The position numbers and the translations under genes are program-made. From positions 65,467-129,466 of the forward strand of contig DKJA01000197.1 of the NCBI GenBank assembly GCA_002454505.1: a DNA stretch of 64,000 nucleotides, given 5' to 3'. The stretch's first letter is position 1. Each line of letters starts with the position of its first letter. Shown one piece after another: positions 44,397 to 53,306 of this stretch. The notes below the pieces were generated by a model. The model did not search any database. It saw nothing but the letters and a program-made list of their open reading frames with translations, and was not told where the DNA came from. The DNA comes from Oxalobacteraceae bacterium UBA6704 (GTDB lineage: Bacteria; Pseudomonadota; Gammaproteobacteria; Burkholderiales; Burkholderiaceae_D).

Positions 44397-45894
44397 CCTG
44401 TCGCAGTCGATATACCGCGAAATCGGCAATCTCCTGCCGCGAATGCGTCGTCCGCAGCCCGAACCAGCCGCGCGTCAGCGGCGCGGGATCGCGATACCGG
44501 AACAGCTCCCGCCCGTCGACCGTCAGCCGTGTGCAGCCCTTGTACACATCGATGGCGATCGCATACTCGCGGTTCGGCACCAGCAGGTCGCCCGGCGCGT
44601 TAAGGTCCGCGAGCAGCGCGCGTTCGCCGCCATCGTATCTGCGCAGCCGCGTCGTCGTGTTCGCATTGCCGCCGATGCCCGCGTAATACAGCCGCAGCCC
44701 GTCGTAGCTGGCGAACGTGCCGTCGCGCGTGAACAGGTCGGCGTTGCGCGGATCGGTCGCCATCCAGAACTGGTTCATGTCCGACAGCCGGTCGTTCGGG
44801 CCGTCCGCCACGACCACCTTGCGGCGATACGTTATCGATACGTCGCCTTCCAGCTGCGGCCGGAACCACACGGTGGCATCGCCGGCCATGTCCATCACCA
44901 GCCTGCCGTCGCGCGTGGAGACTTTCGTGGCCGGCGCCGGCTTGTGTTCGGCCACCCAGTGCGCCGTGTCGGCAAAGGCATCCTGATGCAGTAGCTCGCC
45001 GCGCGTGCCCCAGTCCGTGCAGGGCTGCGCGGTCAGTGCGCCGGTGAGCGCCTGGATGCCCAGCGCCTTGATGCCGCCGACAACCAACTGCGCATTCAGC
45101 TCCGCACCGGCCATATTCGTGTGCGTGTGCTCGTCCGGCGTCACCTGCGGGAACAGTTGCATCACCGCGTCGCGGCCCAACTCGTCGTAGCGGCGCGCCG
45201 CGAGTTCGTTCAGGTCGATGAAGCCGGCGTGCCCTTGCAGCGCCGCCTCCTTTGCCCAGGCACCGTAGTCGCCGTTGGCCCGGATGGTCTTGCCGTTGTC
45301 ATCCCACCGCTTGCGGGGGATCGGCGAACAGACGATCGCCGTGGCGCCCCTCGCCTGGATCTCCGCAATGAACTTGCGCAGGTACCAGCCGTAGCTGTGC
45401 ACCGTCTCGCGCTGCTTCGTGATCAGGTTGTCGATGTCTTCGCTCTCGTCGCCATTGCCGCGAATGGTGCCGCGCGCGCGGCTCGTGTCGTTCAGCGGCC
45501 CCGCATCGTTGTGTCCGAACTGCATGAGGACGACGTCGCCCGGCTTGACCAGCGCCAGCGTGCGCTGCCAGTGACCGCTGGTCAGATAGGTGCGGCTGGA
45601 CAGGCCGCCGACGGCGCGATTGACCACGTTGATCTTTGCGCTGTCGAAGTACTGCGCGAGCGGATTCCCCCAGCCCCACTGCCCTGCCGCGCCGAGGCCC
45701 TGACCGTCGTCATGACCGTTGCGCACCGTGGAGTCGCCAATCAGGATCAGCGACGGCAGCGCGGGATTCGCCGGATCGGGCAAAGTCACCTGCGCACGCG
45801 CGGGATCGGTGTTCGCCGCCGGTGGCGGCGTCTGCGCCATGGCAGCACCCATGAAGAGAAGGCAAAGGGCCAGCGCCCGCAGGTATCGGTTCAT
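44371..45894 (-). CDS. Rhamnogalacturonan acetylesterase (CE12) with C-terminal DUF6250 domain
   Basis: 507 residues with a signal peptide ending GAAMA|QT (~20). The SGNH domain has Ser55 in LIGDSTVRNG, Asn129 in MQFGHND and Asp254/His258 in PDEHTHTN. After ~residue 295 a second beta-sandwich domain of ~200 residues begins (LLHQDAFADTAHWVAE, LTVDGRELFRYRDPAPLTRGWFGLRTTHS), resembling DUF6250. Unlike the other CE12 gene in this locus it lacks the N-terminal beta domain, so the two differ in architecture. It overlaps PL11 tail-to-tail and is divergent, 60 bp apart, from the PL22-like gene. Confidence 0.92.
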   Translation of the reverse strand: MNRYLRALALCLLFMGAAMAQTPPPAANTDPARAQVTLPDPANPALPSLILIGDSTVRNGHDDGQGLGAAGQWGWGNPLAQYFDSAKINVVNRAVGGLSSRTYLTSGHWQRTLALVKPGDVVLMQFGHNDAGPLNDTSRARGTIRGNGDESEDIDNLITKQRETVHSYGWYLRKFIAEIQARGATAIVCSPIPRKRWDDNGKTIRANGDYGAWAKEAALQGHAGFIDLNELAARRYDELGRDAVMQLFPQVTPDEHTHTNMAGAELNAQLVVGGIKALGIQALTGALTAQPCTDWGTRGELLHQDAFADTAHWVAEHKPAPATKVSTRDGRLVMDMAGDATVWFRPQLEGDVSITYRRKVVVADGPNDRLSDMNQFWMATDPRNADLFTRDGTFASYDGLRLYYAGIGGNANTTTRLRRYDGGERALLADLNAPGDLLVPNREYAIAIDVYKGCTRLTVDGRELFRYRDPAPLTRGWFGLRTTHSRQEIADFAVYRLRQATSPSPRR

Positions 45895-45954
45895 CGACGC
45901 ATTCTATGCCCGTGCTTTTTGCCCGCCGCGGCCGGCCGGCAAAGAATCAGGAAC

Positions 45955-47361
45955 ATGAGCAAACCGCTGCCGGCAATGCGCGCACAATCGCGATTCCTCC
46001 ACCTCATGTGCACGCCGATGACATCGCTCGTCCTGCTGCGCGCCGCCGTCTGTGCGGCGCTGCTCCTGTCCACCGCCGCCCATGCGGGCATCGGCCAGCG
46101 CTTCCCGTCCGAGCGCAAGGTCGTCAAGGACCCCGTCACCGGCGTGGACCTGACCTTCCTCACCAGCGGCCCGCAGGGCGACTCGAAGATCTATCCCACG
46201 CATCCGCAATGGACGTCGGACGGCCAGTGGGTCGTGTTCCGCTCCAATCGCGTGAAAGGCGAAGCGATGGCGGTCAACGAAGCCACCGGCGCCATCGTGC
46301 AGGTGACGGAAGGCGGCTACGTGGGCATGCTGAACCTGGCGCGCAAATCGATGAAGCTGTACTTCATGCGTCCCACGGCAGAGAAAGGCGTGCTGCAGAT
46401 CGTCGAGGCGGACCTTGCCGCGATCTTCGCCGATAGCGGCGCCGGCAGGATGAAGCCGGCCGCCAGCTACCAGCGCATCGCCGGTACCACGCCGGCCGCG
46501 CTGGGTGCCGGCGGCGACATGGCGCTGGATGCGGACGAGGAATGGGCTTATTTCCGCGTCGGCAAAGAGGAAGCGGCGAAGCACCTGGCGCCCGGCGTCA
46601 AGGTCGAAGCAAACTACGGCCCCCGCAAGATGGGCGCGGGCCCGAACGGCATCGCCCGCATGAATATCAAAACGGGCGAGATCCGCCACGTGGTGTCGGT
46701 CGGCTTCCAGATCGGCCACATCCAGGCCAATCTTTACAAGCCGGGCGAGATCGTGTTCTGCTGGGAGACGGGCGGCAAGTCGCCGCAGCGCACGTGGACG
46801 GTGCTAGCGGACGGCAGTGGCCTGCGTCCGCTGTATCCGGAAGCGTCGTACGAATGGGTGACGCACGAAGCGGTGATCACGCCGGACGAAGTGGCGATGG
46901 CGATCATGGGCCATCGCGCCATCGAAGGCGGCGCGGCCAGCGTCGATGCGCCGGCCACCGGCGTGCAGGGCGCGAATCCGGGCCAGGATGCGGAATGGGG
47001 CAAGGCCGGCACGCGCGAGAAACCGTCCGGCATGGCCATCGTCAACCTGCGCACGCGCGAGATGACGATAGCGGGGCAGACGCCATCGGGCAGCGGCCTG
47101 TGGCACGTGCACGGCTCGCCCGACGGCCGCTTCGCCGTCGGCGACGACTTCTCCCGCAACCTGTGGCTGATCGACCGCAAGACCCGCGAGATGCGGATGT
47201 TGACAACGGGGCACAAGACCACGGCGGCCGATCATCCGCACCCGACGTTCGGTGCCGACGGCACGAAGATCGAGATCCAGTCGGCCATGCTGTCGGCCGA
47301 TGGCAAGGCGATGAATATCGTGGTGGTGCCGGTGCCGGAGGATTGGTTACGGCGAAAGTAG
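45955..47361 (+). CDS. Exported oligogalacturonide-lyase-like (PL22) beta-propeller protein
   Basis: ATG 45955 has AGGA just upstream (468 residues). ATGs at 46006 and 46018 (MTSLVLLRAAVCAALLLS) give a more classical signal peptide, so the true start may be later. The mature part opens VVKDPVTGVDLTFLTSG, then shows propeller blades with GHIQANLYKPGEIVFC (~254), VTHEAVI (His304) and DHPHPTFG (His427, His429). These resemble the Mn-binding His/Gln set of PL22 oligogalacturonide lyases. Those enzymes are normally cytoplasmic; here export is clear. It could also act on rhamnogalacturonan oligomers. Confidence 0.82.
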   Translation: MSKPLPAMRAQSRFLHLMCTPMTSLVLLRAAVCAALLLSTAAHAGIGQRFPSERKVVKDPVTGVDLTFLTSGPQGDSKIYPTHPQWTSDGQWVVFRSNRVKGEAMAVNEATGAIVQVTEGGYVGMLNLARKSMKLYFMRPTAEKGVLQIVEADLAAIFADSGAGRMKPAASYQRIAGTTPAALGAGGDMALDADEEWAYFRVGKEEAAKHLAPGVKVEANYGPRKMGAGPNGIARMNIKTGEIRHVVSVGFQIGHIQANLYKPGEIVFCWETGGKSPQRTWTVLADGSGLRPLYPEASYEWVTHEAVITPDEVAMAIMGHRAIEGGAASVDAPATGVQGANPGQDAEWGKAGTREKPSGMAIVNLRTREMTIAGQTPSGSGLWHVHGSPDGRFAVGDDFSRNLWLIDRKTREMRMLTTGHKTTAADHPHPTFGADGTKIEIQSAMLSADGKAMNIVVVPVPEDWLRRK

Positions 47362-47362
47362 T

Positions 47363-47484
47363 GGGGACTGTCCCCAACGGGGCCTGTCCCCGGGGTTGTA
47401 TTTCTTGCCGGCGCTCCGTTAAATTCAAAAGCAACCCCAGGACAGCCGGATCGCCGTACCGCCCTTGCAGGGACAGTCCCCATC
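47363..47484. repeat. GGGGAC-N-GTCCCC composite repeat element (copy 2)
   Basis: GGGGACTGTCCCC (47363-47375), GGGGCCTGTCCCC (47379-47391), GGGGTTG and a closing GGGACAGTCCCC (47470-47481) followed by ATCC. Order and spacing resemble 40828-40928. It sits between two convergent genes. Confidence 0.88.
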
Positions 47485-47485
47485 C

Positions 47486-48112
47486 TCACAATTTTTCAAG
47501 CCGCACATTCCGCAACTGATACGGCGCACCCTCCAGCTGGAACCCGACCCGCCCTTCTGAAGGTTTGACTTGCGACACCCGATTCTGCACCACGCCATTG
47601 ACCGTCACCTCCACGCTGCCATCGCGGCAGACGATGTCGGCGCCGTTCCACTCGCCCGCGGCCAGCTCGCTGTCCGGCGCCGTATGCGCCTTGATGACGG
47701 GCTGCGCGCCTGGTGCGGAGGTCACCGGTTCGGCAAACGTGGCGCCGGCCATCGGCAGCAGGTCGCCGGCGGCGCCGCGCTTCGTCTGCACCTGCAGGCT
47801 GTATGGCCACACGCGGTCCATCGCGCCATCGCTCACGTGCAGCAGCACGCCGCCGTTGCCCGGCTTGCCCGTCCAGCGCCACTCGACATGCAGGCGGTAG
47901 TTGCGGTAACTTGCCTGCGTGGCGAGAAAGCCGGATGGCTTGCCGGTCGACTCGATCACGCCATCGGGCAGCACCTTGAACACGTCCGCGATGACTGCCG
48001 CGGGATCGGTACGCAATTCCCAGCCCGCGAAGTCGCGGCCATTGAACATCGGATCGGCCTGCGCCGCAACGCTGACCAGCAGCACCGCCGCCGACATCAT
48101 TTTCCTGATCAT
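47486..48112 (-). CDS. Exported DUF1080 (3-keto-disaccharide hydrolase-like) protein
   Basis: AAGGAG eight bases before ATG 48112 supports the start; 208 residues with a signal peptide ending AAQA|DP (~19). The jelly-roll DUF1080 landmarks are there: MFNGRDFAGWEL, then NYRLHVEWRWTGKPGNGGVLLHVS, GAADLLP-type loop, and NGVVQNRVSQVKPSEGRVGFQLEGAPYQLRNVRL. DUF1080 proteins are glucanase-like concanavalin folds that bind or cleave sugars; some hydrolyse 3-keto-glycosides. Its start codon is only 18 bp from the start of the divergent esterase gene. Confidence 0.88.
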   Translation of the reverse strand: MIRKMMSAAVLLVSVAAQADPMFNGRDFAGWELRTDPAAVIADVFKVLPDGVIESTGKPSGFLATQASYRNYRLHVEWRWTGKPGNGGVLLHVSDGAMDRVWPYSLQVQTKRGAAGDLLPMAGATFAEPVTSAPGAQPVIKAHTAPDSELAAGEWNGADIVCRDGSVEVTVNGVVQNRVSQVKPSEGRVGFQLEGAPYQLRNVRLEKL

Positions 48113-48130
48113 CCGCTACACTCCTTCATC

Positions 48131-49057
48131 ATGAAAAAACTCGCCACTACCCTGCTCTTCGCCATGTCCTTCGCCAACATCTCCTGCTCCGCTTTCGCCG
48201 CCCCCACCGTACTGCCCTTGTGGCCAGAAGGCGTGCCGGGCAAGAAGGACATCGGCCCGCAAAAGGATTACGACGGCTATATCCAGAACACATCCGAACC
48301 CACGCTGACGCTGGTCGGTCCCGCCGTGGACCGGCCGAACGGCACCGCCGTCATCGTCGCGCCGGGCGGCGGCTACGTGCGCCAGGCCGTGGCCCGCGAG
48401 GGCAGCCAGTATGCCACCTGGCTCAGCACCTTGGGCGTCACGACGTTCGTGCTGAACTACCGCATGCAGGAATTCGGCCACCCGGCGCCGCTGCAGGACG
48501 TACTGCGCGCGGTGCGGCTGCTGCGTTCCCGCGCGGCGGAATTCGGCATCGACCCGAACCGCATCGGCGTGATGGGCAGCTCGGCCGGCGGCCACCTGGC
48601 GGCCAGCGCCGGCACGCTGTTCGACAATCCGGCGGGCCGCACCGGCAATGCGCTGGACAAGGTCAGCGCCCGCCCCGACTTCCTCGTGCTGATGTATCCC
48701 GTGATCGCGATGGACGGCCCGGCCGCGCACCAGGGTTCGCGCAAGGCGCTGCTGGGCGCCACGCCATCGCCGGCACTGGTGCAGCTGATGTCCGTCGACA
48801 AGCAGGTCACCGCGAACACGCCGCCCACGCTGCTGATCCACACGCAGGCCGACCAGTCGGTGCCGGTCGAGAACAGCATCCTGTTCTACCAGGCGCTCAC
48901 CAAAGCGAAGGTGCCCGCCGAGATGTACCTGTTCGAACAGGGCGGTCACGGCATGGGCATGCGCGACGGGCTCGCCAACGCATCGCAATGGCCGCGGCGC
49001 GCCGAGGAATGGCTGCGCGCGCGGGGCCTGCTGGAAACCCGTCAGCCGGCGAAGTAG
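48131..49057 (+). CDS. Exported alpha/beta-hydrolase esterase (acetyl-xylan-esterase-like)
   Basis: Started at ATG 48131, the only good start; 308 residues with a signal peptide ending SAFA|AP (~23). The oxyanion loop is VIVAPGGGYVRQA, the nucleophile Ser151 lies in GSSAGGH, an acid in HTQADQSVP and the catalytic His in EQGGHGMGM. It resembles BD-FAE/axe-type deacetylases of hemicellulose and pectin loci and probably removes acetyl or feruloyl groups. No ribosome-binding site is visible. It overlaps the convergent rhaM gene by 16 nt. Confidence 0.88.
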   Translation: MKKLATTLLFAMSFANISCSAFAAPTVLPLWPEGVPGKKDIGPQKDYDGYIQNTSEPTLTLVGPAVDRPNGTAVIVAPGGGYVRQAVAREGSQYATWLSTLGVTTFVLNYRMQEFGHPAPLQDVLRAVRLLRSRAAEFGIDPNRIGVMGSSAGGHLAASAGTLFDNPAGRTGNALDKVSARPDFLVLMYPVIAMDGPAAHQGSRKALLGATPSPALVQLMSVDKQVTANTPPTLLIHTQADQSVPVENSILFYQALTKAKVPAEMYLFEQGGHGMGMRDGLANASQWPRRAEEWLRARGLLETRQPAK

Positions 49058-49359
49058 AACATCGGCTTCAGCGGCCATTCGCGGGGACGGTTGCCCGGCT
49101 CCACTTCCATGATGTCTGCCATATGGTCCCACCACCGCTTCATCACGGGCTGCTGCGGCAGCTCGGCGATGGGATAGCCGTCCTTCAGCTTCAGCACCGC
49201 GAACAGCGTCAGCGTCTCTTCATCGAGGAAGATCGAATAGTCGTGGATGCCGGCGCCGCGCAGCGCCTCCGCCAGGTCCGGCCACAGCTCGTCATGGCGG
49301 CGTTTGTATTCCTCCGCCATGCCGGGCTTCAGCTTCATTTTAAAACCCTTGCTGGTCAT
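49042..49359 (-). CDS. rhaM: L-rhamnose mutarotase
   Basis: 105 residues, the usual RhaM length. It contains the family's active-site features MKLKPGMAEEYKRRHDELWPDL, IHDYSIFLDEETLTLFAVLK and the C-terminal WWDHMADIMEVEPGNRPREWPLKPMFYF. RhaM (RhaU in rhizobia) speeds the alpha/beta anomer exchange of L-rhamnose so the isomerase can use it. The ATG overlaps the stop of the GH105 gene (ATGA), making it the last gene of the rhaD-rhaI-GH106-GH105-rhaM transcript. Confidence 0.96.
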   Translation of the reverse strand: MTSKGFKMKLKPGMAEEYKRRHDELWPDLAEALRGAGIHDYSIFLDEETLTLFAVLKLKDGYPIAELPQQPVMKRWWDHMADIMEVEPGNRPREWPLKPMFYFAG

Positions 49360-50561
49360 TTCCTGGCCATCTTCTTCAGTTCGGCCGCGGCAAACAGGAA
49401 GCCACCCACGCCGTAGTTGTAGCTGGACGATGGCCGGTAATGGGCCGGCTCGGCGCCCGTCTGCTGGATGCCGCCCAGCCGGCCGTCTTCATACACGTGT
49501 GTCAGCAGTGCCTTCCATGCCTTCTCGATCACCGGACGATACTCCTTCTCGTCCAGATGGCCATTGTTGACGCCATACGCCATGCCGTACACGATCAGCG
49601 CGGCGCCCGAGGTTTCGGCCAGCGGCCACGTTTGCGGATCCAGCAGGCCCGCATGCCATTCGCCGTTCGCATCCTGGATCGCCGCCAGCTTCGCCGACAT
49701 CTGCTGCAACTGCTCCACATAGAAAGGCAGGTGCGGATCGTCCTTCGGCAGCACTTCCATCAGCCGCGCCAGGCCACCCATCACCCAGCCCTCGCCGCGC
49801 GACCAGAAGATTTTTTTACCATTCGGCTCACGCTTGTCGAGATAGCTGACGTCGCGCGCATACAGGTGTTCTTCCTTGTCGTACAGCAGATCGTAGGTCT
49901 TCTTCCACTGTTCGTGCACGTAGTCCAGGTATTTCTGCTCGCCCGTGGCGATCGCCATCTTGCCCCACACGGGCGGCGCCATGAACAGCGCATCGCACCA
50001 CCACCACGGCAGCCGGTCGTCGCCGGGACGCAGCGTCTTCAACGGCAGCAGGTTGTCCAGCCGGTTGCGCAGCGTGGCGATCTTCTCCGGTTTGCGGTCC
50101 TGCAGGTACAGCTCCAGGTAGGTCTGGCCGATGCTGATGTCGTCCGCATTCGGATAAGGCGCGCCCGCGCCACCGCGCAGCGTCCAGTCGAAGCCCTTGC
50201 CCAGCTTCTCCATCGCATCGCGGTACTTGGCATCGCCGGTTGCCTCGGACGTGGCCATGAAGCCGGCATACAGCACGGCGGCCGTCCAGATCTGGTCCGT
50301 GTATTCCATCGTGCGGCGCAGCTGCCAGTCGGCGACCTTGCGCAAGGCCTTGTCGATGTCCTTTTCGGTCAGCGCCGGCGACAGGTCCTTTGCCACCGCG
50401 CCCGGATCGTCCGGCGCATCGCCGAAGCGGCGCTGGATGTCCTTGTCGATGATGGCCTGCATGGCGGGCGTCGGCGTCGGATAGCTGCCGGCCTGCGCAA
50501 AGGCCGATGCCGCACAGGCAGCCATGACAAGCGCTGCGATGAGCTTCATTGGTGGGGTCAT
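49356..50561 (-). CDS. GH105 unsaturated rhamnogalacturonyl hydrolase (exported, copy 2)
   Basis: AAGGAG six bases before ATG 50561; 401 residues with a signal peptide ending ASAFA|QA (~23). It is YteR-like: RTMEYTDQIWTAAVLYAGFMATSEATGD, LPWWWCDALFMAPPVWGKMAIATGE, FWSRGEGWVMGGLARLMEVLP and the C-terminal PSSSYNYGVGGFLFAAAEL. It would remove unsaturated galacturonate from lyase products. It lies nine bases after the GH106 gene. The sequence diverges strongly from the other GH105 gene, so the two probably differ in substrate length. Confidence 0.93.
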   Translation of the reverse strand: MTPPMKLIAALVMAACAASAFAQAGSYPTPTPAMQAIIDKDIQRRFGDAPDDPGAVAKDLSPALTEKDIDKALRKVADWQLRRTMEYTDQIWTAAVLYAGFMATSEATGDAKYRDAMEKLGKGFDWTLRGGAGAPYPNADDISIGQTYLELYLQDRKPEKIATLRNRLDNLLPLKTLRPGDDRLPWWWCDALFMAPPVWGKMAIATGEQKYLDYVHEQWKKTYDLLYDKEEHLYARDVSYLDKREPNGKKIFWSRGEGWVMGGLARLMEVLPKDDPHLPFYVEQLQQMSAKLAAIQDANGEWHAGLLDPQTWPLAETSGAALIVYGMAYGVNNGHLDEKEYRPVIEKAWKALLTHVYEDGRLGGIQQTGAEPAHYRPSSSYNYGVGGFLFAAAELKKMARK

Positions 50562-50570
50562 GCTGTCTCC

Positions 50571-53303
50571 TTATTGTTGTGGTTCGGCGATCAGCCGCAC
50601 GGGGCCCAGCAGGCCGGACGGCTGCGGCACGATCAGCTGCGTATCCTGCGGCACGAAACGCTGGCCATAGCGGGCCGACAGCAGCCGGTAATCCGGCCTC
50701 TCCTGCCCGGCCAGCATGTTCAGCGACAGATTCGCCACCTTCACCTCGATGCGGTTGCGGCCGGCCTTCAGCAGCGACGTCACGTCCACCCGGTACGGCG
50801 GCGACCAGATGCTGCCGGCCCGCTTGCCGTTGACGAACACCACTGCCGCCTCGCGTATCGGCGCTTCCAGCATTGCCCGCATGCCGGCCGGGACTTTCGG
50901 CGCCTCCGCCATCGGCTTGCCTTGGCCGAAGTCCAGCACCATGCGATCCGCCACCGTTGGAACGTCGATATCCTTCGCGTAGCTCACTTCCGCCGACACG
51001 TAGCGCGTGGCCGGATCGTCCGTCCAGGAGCCCAGCTCCGCCATCTTCTTCGGTTTGGCGCCCGGGAAGGTCACCTGCCAGTCCTTCGACAGATCCGCCA
51101 CCACTTTCGCTTCGCCGCGCGTCACGGCAGCCGGCACACTCTGAGGCGTATCGGACAGCACCAGCACGCGCGATTCATACGGCGCCAGCTTCAATGCGAT
51201 CGCTGGCGTGACGCTGGCCGCCACGGTCGTGCCATCGGCCGGATTCCACCACGACGCATACTTGCGCACGGCATTCACCGTGGCCGTCGTATCGACGTTG
51301 CGGTTGCTGGTATTGGCGATGAAGTAGATGTCCGCATCGGGCAGCTTGCGGCGCACGAAGCCCACGTCGGACGCCTGGCTGGCCACCTTGAATTCGGCCG
51401 GCACGGCGCGGGCCAGGGCGGCGCCCAGTTCCGCATCGCCGGCCACGAACTGCACGCCCGGCTGCGCAAACAGCGCCTTGCTCGCATCGAGCACGCGCTT
51501 GCCGACCTTGTCCGCATCCGCATAGCCGGGCGCCAGCGACGGCTTGCTGCCGACCGCGATGATCTTGCCGCCGCCGCGCACATAAGCCTGCAGCTTCGCC
51601 AGCACATCCGGTGCGAGCCGGTTCACGTGCGGCAGTACCAGTACCGGGTATGCGACGCCCAGCGCCAGCACGGATTCCGGATCGACGTAATCGATATTGT
51701 GGCCGGCGTCGAGGATCTGCTCCGTCAGCGCATCGGTGATGTAGTGCTTCATCTCGGCCGACACGGACATCTTCCCCGGCGTCATTGAGGCATACGCGTC
51801 GTTCACCGGCAGCAGCACCGCCACGCCGTTGGCCGGCGCGCCCTGCCGCAGCAGCCAACTGGTACGGTGCAGGTAGGCATTCACGTCCGGCATCACGTTC
51901 CACCATGGCTGGTGGTCGTTGAACACGGCCGCCGCGTAGAACGCATAACCCGGCTCCTGCGCACCGGGCGGAGTGTACGGCCAGCCGTGACCGATGAACT
52001 GGTTCACGCCCTGCAGCAGCATGCGGTCCGCTTCCACCTTCATGTCCAGCGGCGTGGCGGCAAACGCGGGAGAGTTCAGCCACGTCCACGTTTCGGCCGA
52101 GATCACCGGCTTGTTGTACAGGTGGCCGGCCGACGTGGCCCAGCGCGTGTACGAGAAACTGCGGAACTGCGGCCCCTCCCCTTCCGGCAGCTCGACGAGG
52201 CGGTTGCTCGACATCGTCACCACCGGCTCGCCGTACGTCTGCGAGCGGAATTTCGTCTTGTGCTTCTTCGCCCACTCCTCGACGGGCACCAGGTAACGCT
52301 CGTTGACGAGCTCCGTCTGCGTCAGCGCCCAGTCGTGGCGCACCGCGGCGGCCTGCGGGCCCTGCCCCGTGTAGGCCAGCGGCAGCAGCGGCAGCAGGTC
52401 GTAGCCGCGCCGGCGCTTGAACTCGGCCAGCAGGTCGTCCGTCCAGTCCGTGTTGTAGACTTCCAGGCTGTCCGAAAACACGGCATACGGCGGCCGGTCG
52501 CCGAAGGCTTTCAGCAAAGGCTCGGCAACGACATCCAGGTGCTCGTCGATCGCTTTCTTGTTCAGGTGATCCAGCACGAAGCCTTCGGCTCCCAGCGCCG
52601 CGCGTTTCACCTGCTGGCCGGTGCGGCTGGCCACGTAGTACACGACCACGCGATCCATTTTGGCGGCGGCGACGGCGGTGCGGCCATTCGCTTCCTTGAT
52701 CGCTATCGGCTGCAGCTTCGTCGCATCGAACTCTTTCGCATCGCCGGGACCGACGAAGGCGCCGAGCAGCTTCTCGCCGCTCATCACCGACGGCAGCGCG
52801 GCGGACGATTCACCGGCCGGCAGCACGCTCACATGCTGCCGCACGCGCCCGGCCGCTTCCTGCACCGTCACATGCGGACCGCCATAGGGCCAGCCGCTGG
52901 CCAGCGTCATGTCCACACGCAGCTTGTGCTGGTGCGCCTTGTCGTTGACGAAGCTGACGGCATCGAGGAAATCGGCGGACAGATACGGCACGTTGCGGAT
53001 GCCCCGTGCGGGATCGTCCAGGTCCATCGGATAGACGGGCTGGATCTCGAAGCCGCCGAAGCCGCCCGCCTTCATGGCGAGCATCTCGCGCTCCAGCTGG
53101 GGCTTGACGACGGCGGGGCCGAACCACCACCAGCGCACCATCGGCCGCGCCTCGTCGGGCGGCGAGGCAAAGCGGGCGGCGACGTCGGCCAGTTGCTGGG
53201 CGCCTGCCGGCAGCGCGAACGCCGCGGCAAGCAGGAATGGAAGAGTACGGACGAAGAGAGGCGAGCGGACCGCAGTCCGCCCGCGCGACAGGCGCGCCGT
53301 CAT
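50571..53303 (-). CDS. GH106-type alpha-L-rhamnosidase (exported)
   Basis: 910 residues with a signal peptide ending LPAGA|QQ (~35). The mature protein begins ARFASPPDEARPMVRWWWFGPAVVKPQLEREMLAMKAGGFGGFEIQP, the opening of GH106 enzymes. It continues with DMTLASGWPYGGPHVT, VFSDSLEVYNTDWTDDLLAEFKRRRGYDL and a C-terminal beta-sandwich (YRVDVTSLLKAGRNRIEVKVANL). GH106 removes terminal alpha-L-rhamnose, here from rhamnogalacturonan fragments after unsaturated galacturonate is gone. Translation starts three bases after rhaI, so hydrolase and isomerase are made from one message. Confidence 0.93.
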   Translation of the reverse strand: MTARLSRGRTAVRSPLFVRTLPFLLAAAFALPAGAQQLADVAARFASPPDEARPMVRWWWFGPAVVKPQLEREMLAMKAGGFGGFEIQPVYPMDLDDPARGIRNVPYLSADFLDAVSFVNDKAHQHKLRVDMTLASGWPYGGPHVTVQEAAGRVRQHVSVLPAGESSAALPSVMSGEKLLGAFVGPGDAKEFDATKLQPIAIKEANGRTAVAAAKMDRVVVYYVASRTGQQVKRAALGAEGFVLDHLNKKAIDEHLDVVAEPLLKAFGDRPPYAVFSDSLEVYNTDWTDDLLAEFKRRRGYDLLPLLPLAYTGQGPQAAAVRHDWALTQTELVNERYLVPVEEWAKKHKTKFRSQTYGEPVVTMSSNRLVELPEGEGPQFRSFSYTRWATSAGHLYNKPVISAETWTWLNSPAFAATPLDMKVEADRMLLQGVNQFIGHGWPYTPPGAQEPGYAFYAAAVFNDHQPWWNVMPDVNAYLHRTSWLLRQGAPANGVAVLLPVNDAYASMTPGKMSVSAEMKHYITDALTEQILDAGHNIDYVDPESVLALGVAYPVLVLPHVNRLAPDVLAKLQAYVRGGGKIIAVGSKPSLAPGYADADKVGKRVLDASKALFAQPGVQFVAGDAELGAALARAVPAEFKVASQASDVGFVRRKLPDADIYFIANTSNRNVDTTATVNAVRKYASWWNPADGTTVAASVTPAIALKLAPYESRVLVLSDTPQSVPAAVTRGEAKVVADLSKDWQVTFPGAKPKKMAELGSWTDDPATRYVSAEVSYAKDIDVPTVADRMVLDFGQGKPMAEAPKVPAGMRAMLEAPIREAAVVFVNGKRAGSIWSPPYRVDVTSLLKAGRNRIEVKVANLSLNMLAGQERPDYRLLSARYGQRFVPQDTQLIVPQPSGLLGPVRLIAEPQQ

Positions 53304-53306
53304 CGT

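Noticed and set aside
36133..45894. The two CE12 genes as a recent duplication
   Set aside because: Domain order and catalytic-domain sequences differ throughout, so they are ancient paralogues or separate acquisitions.
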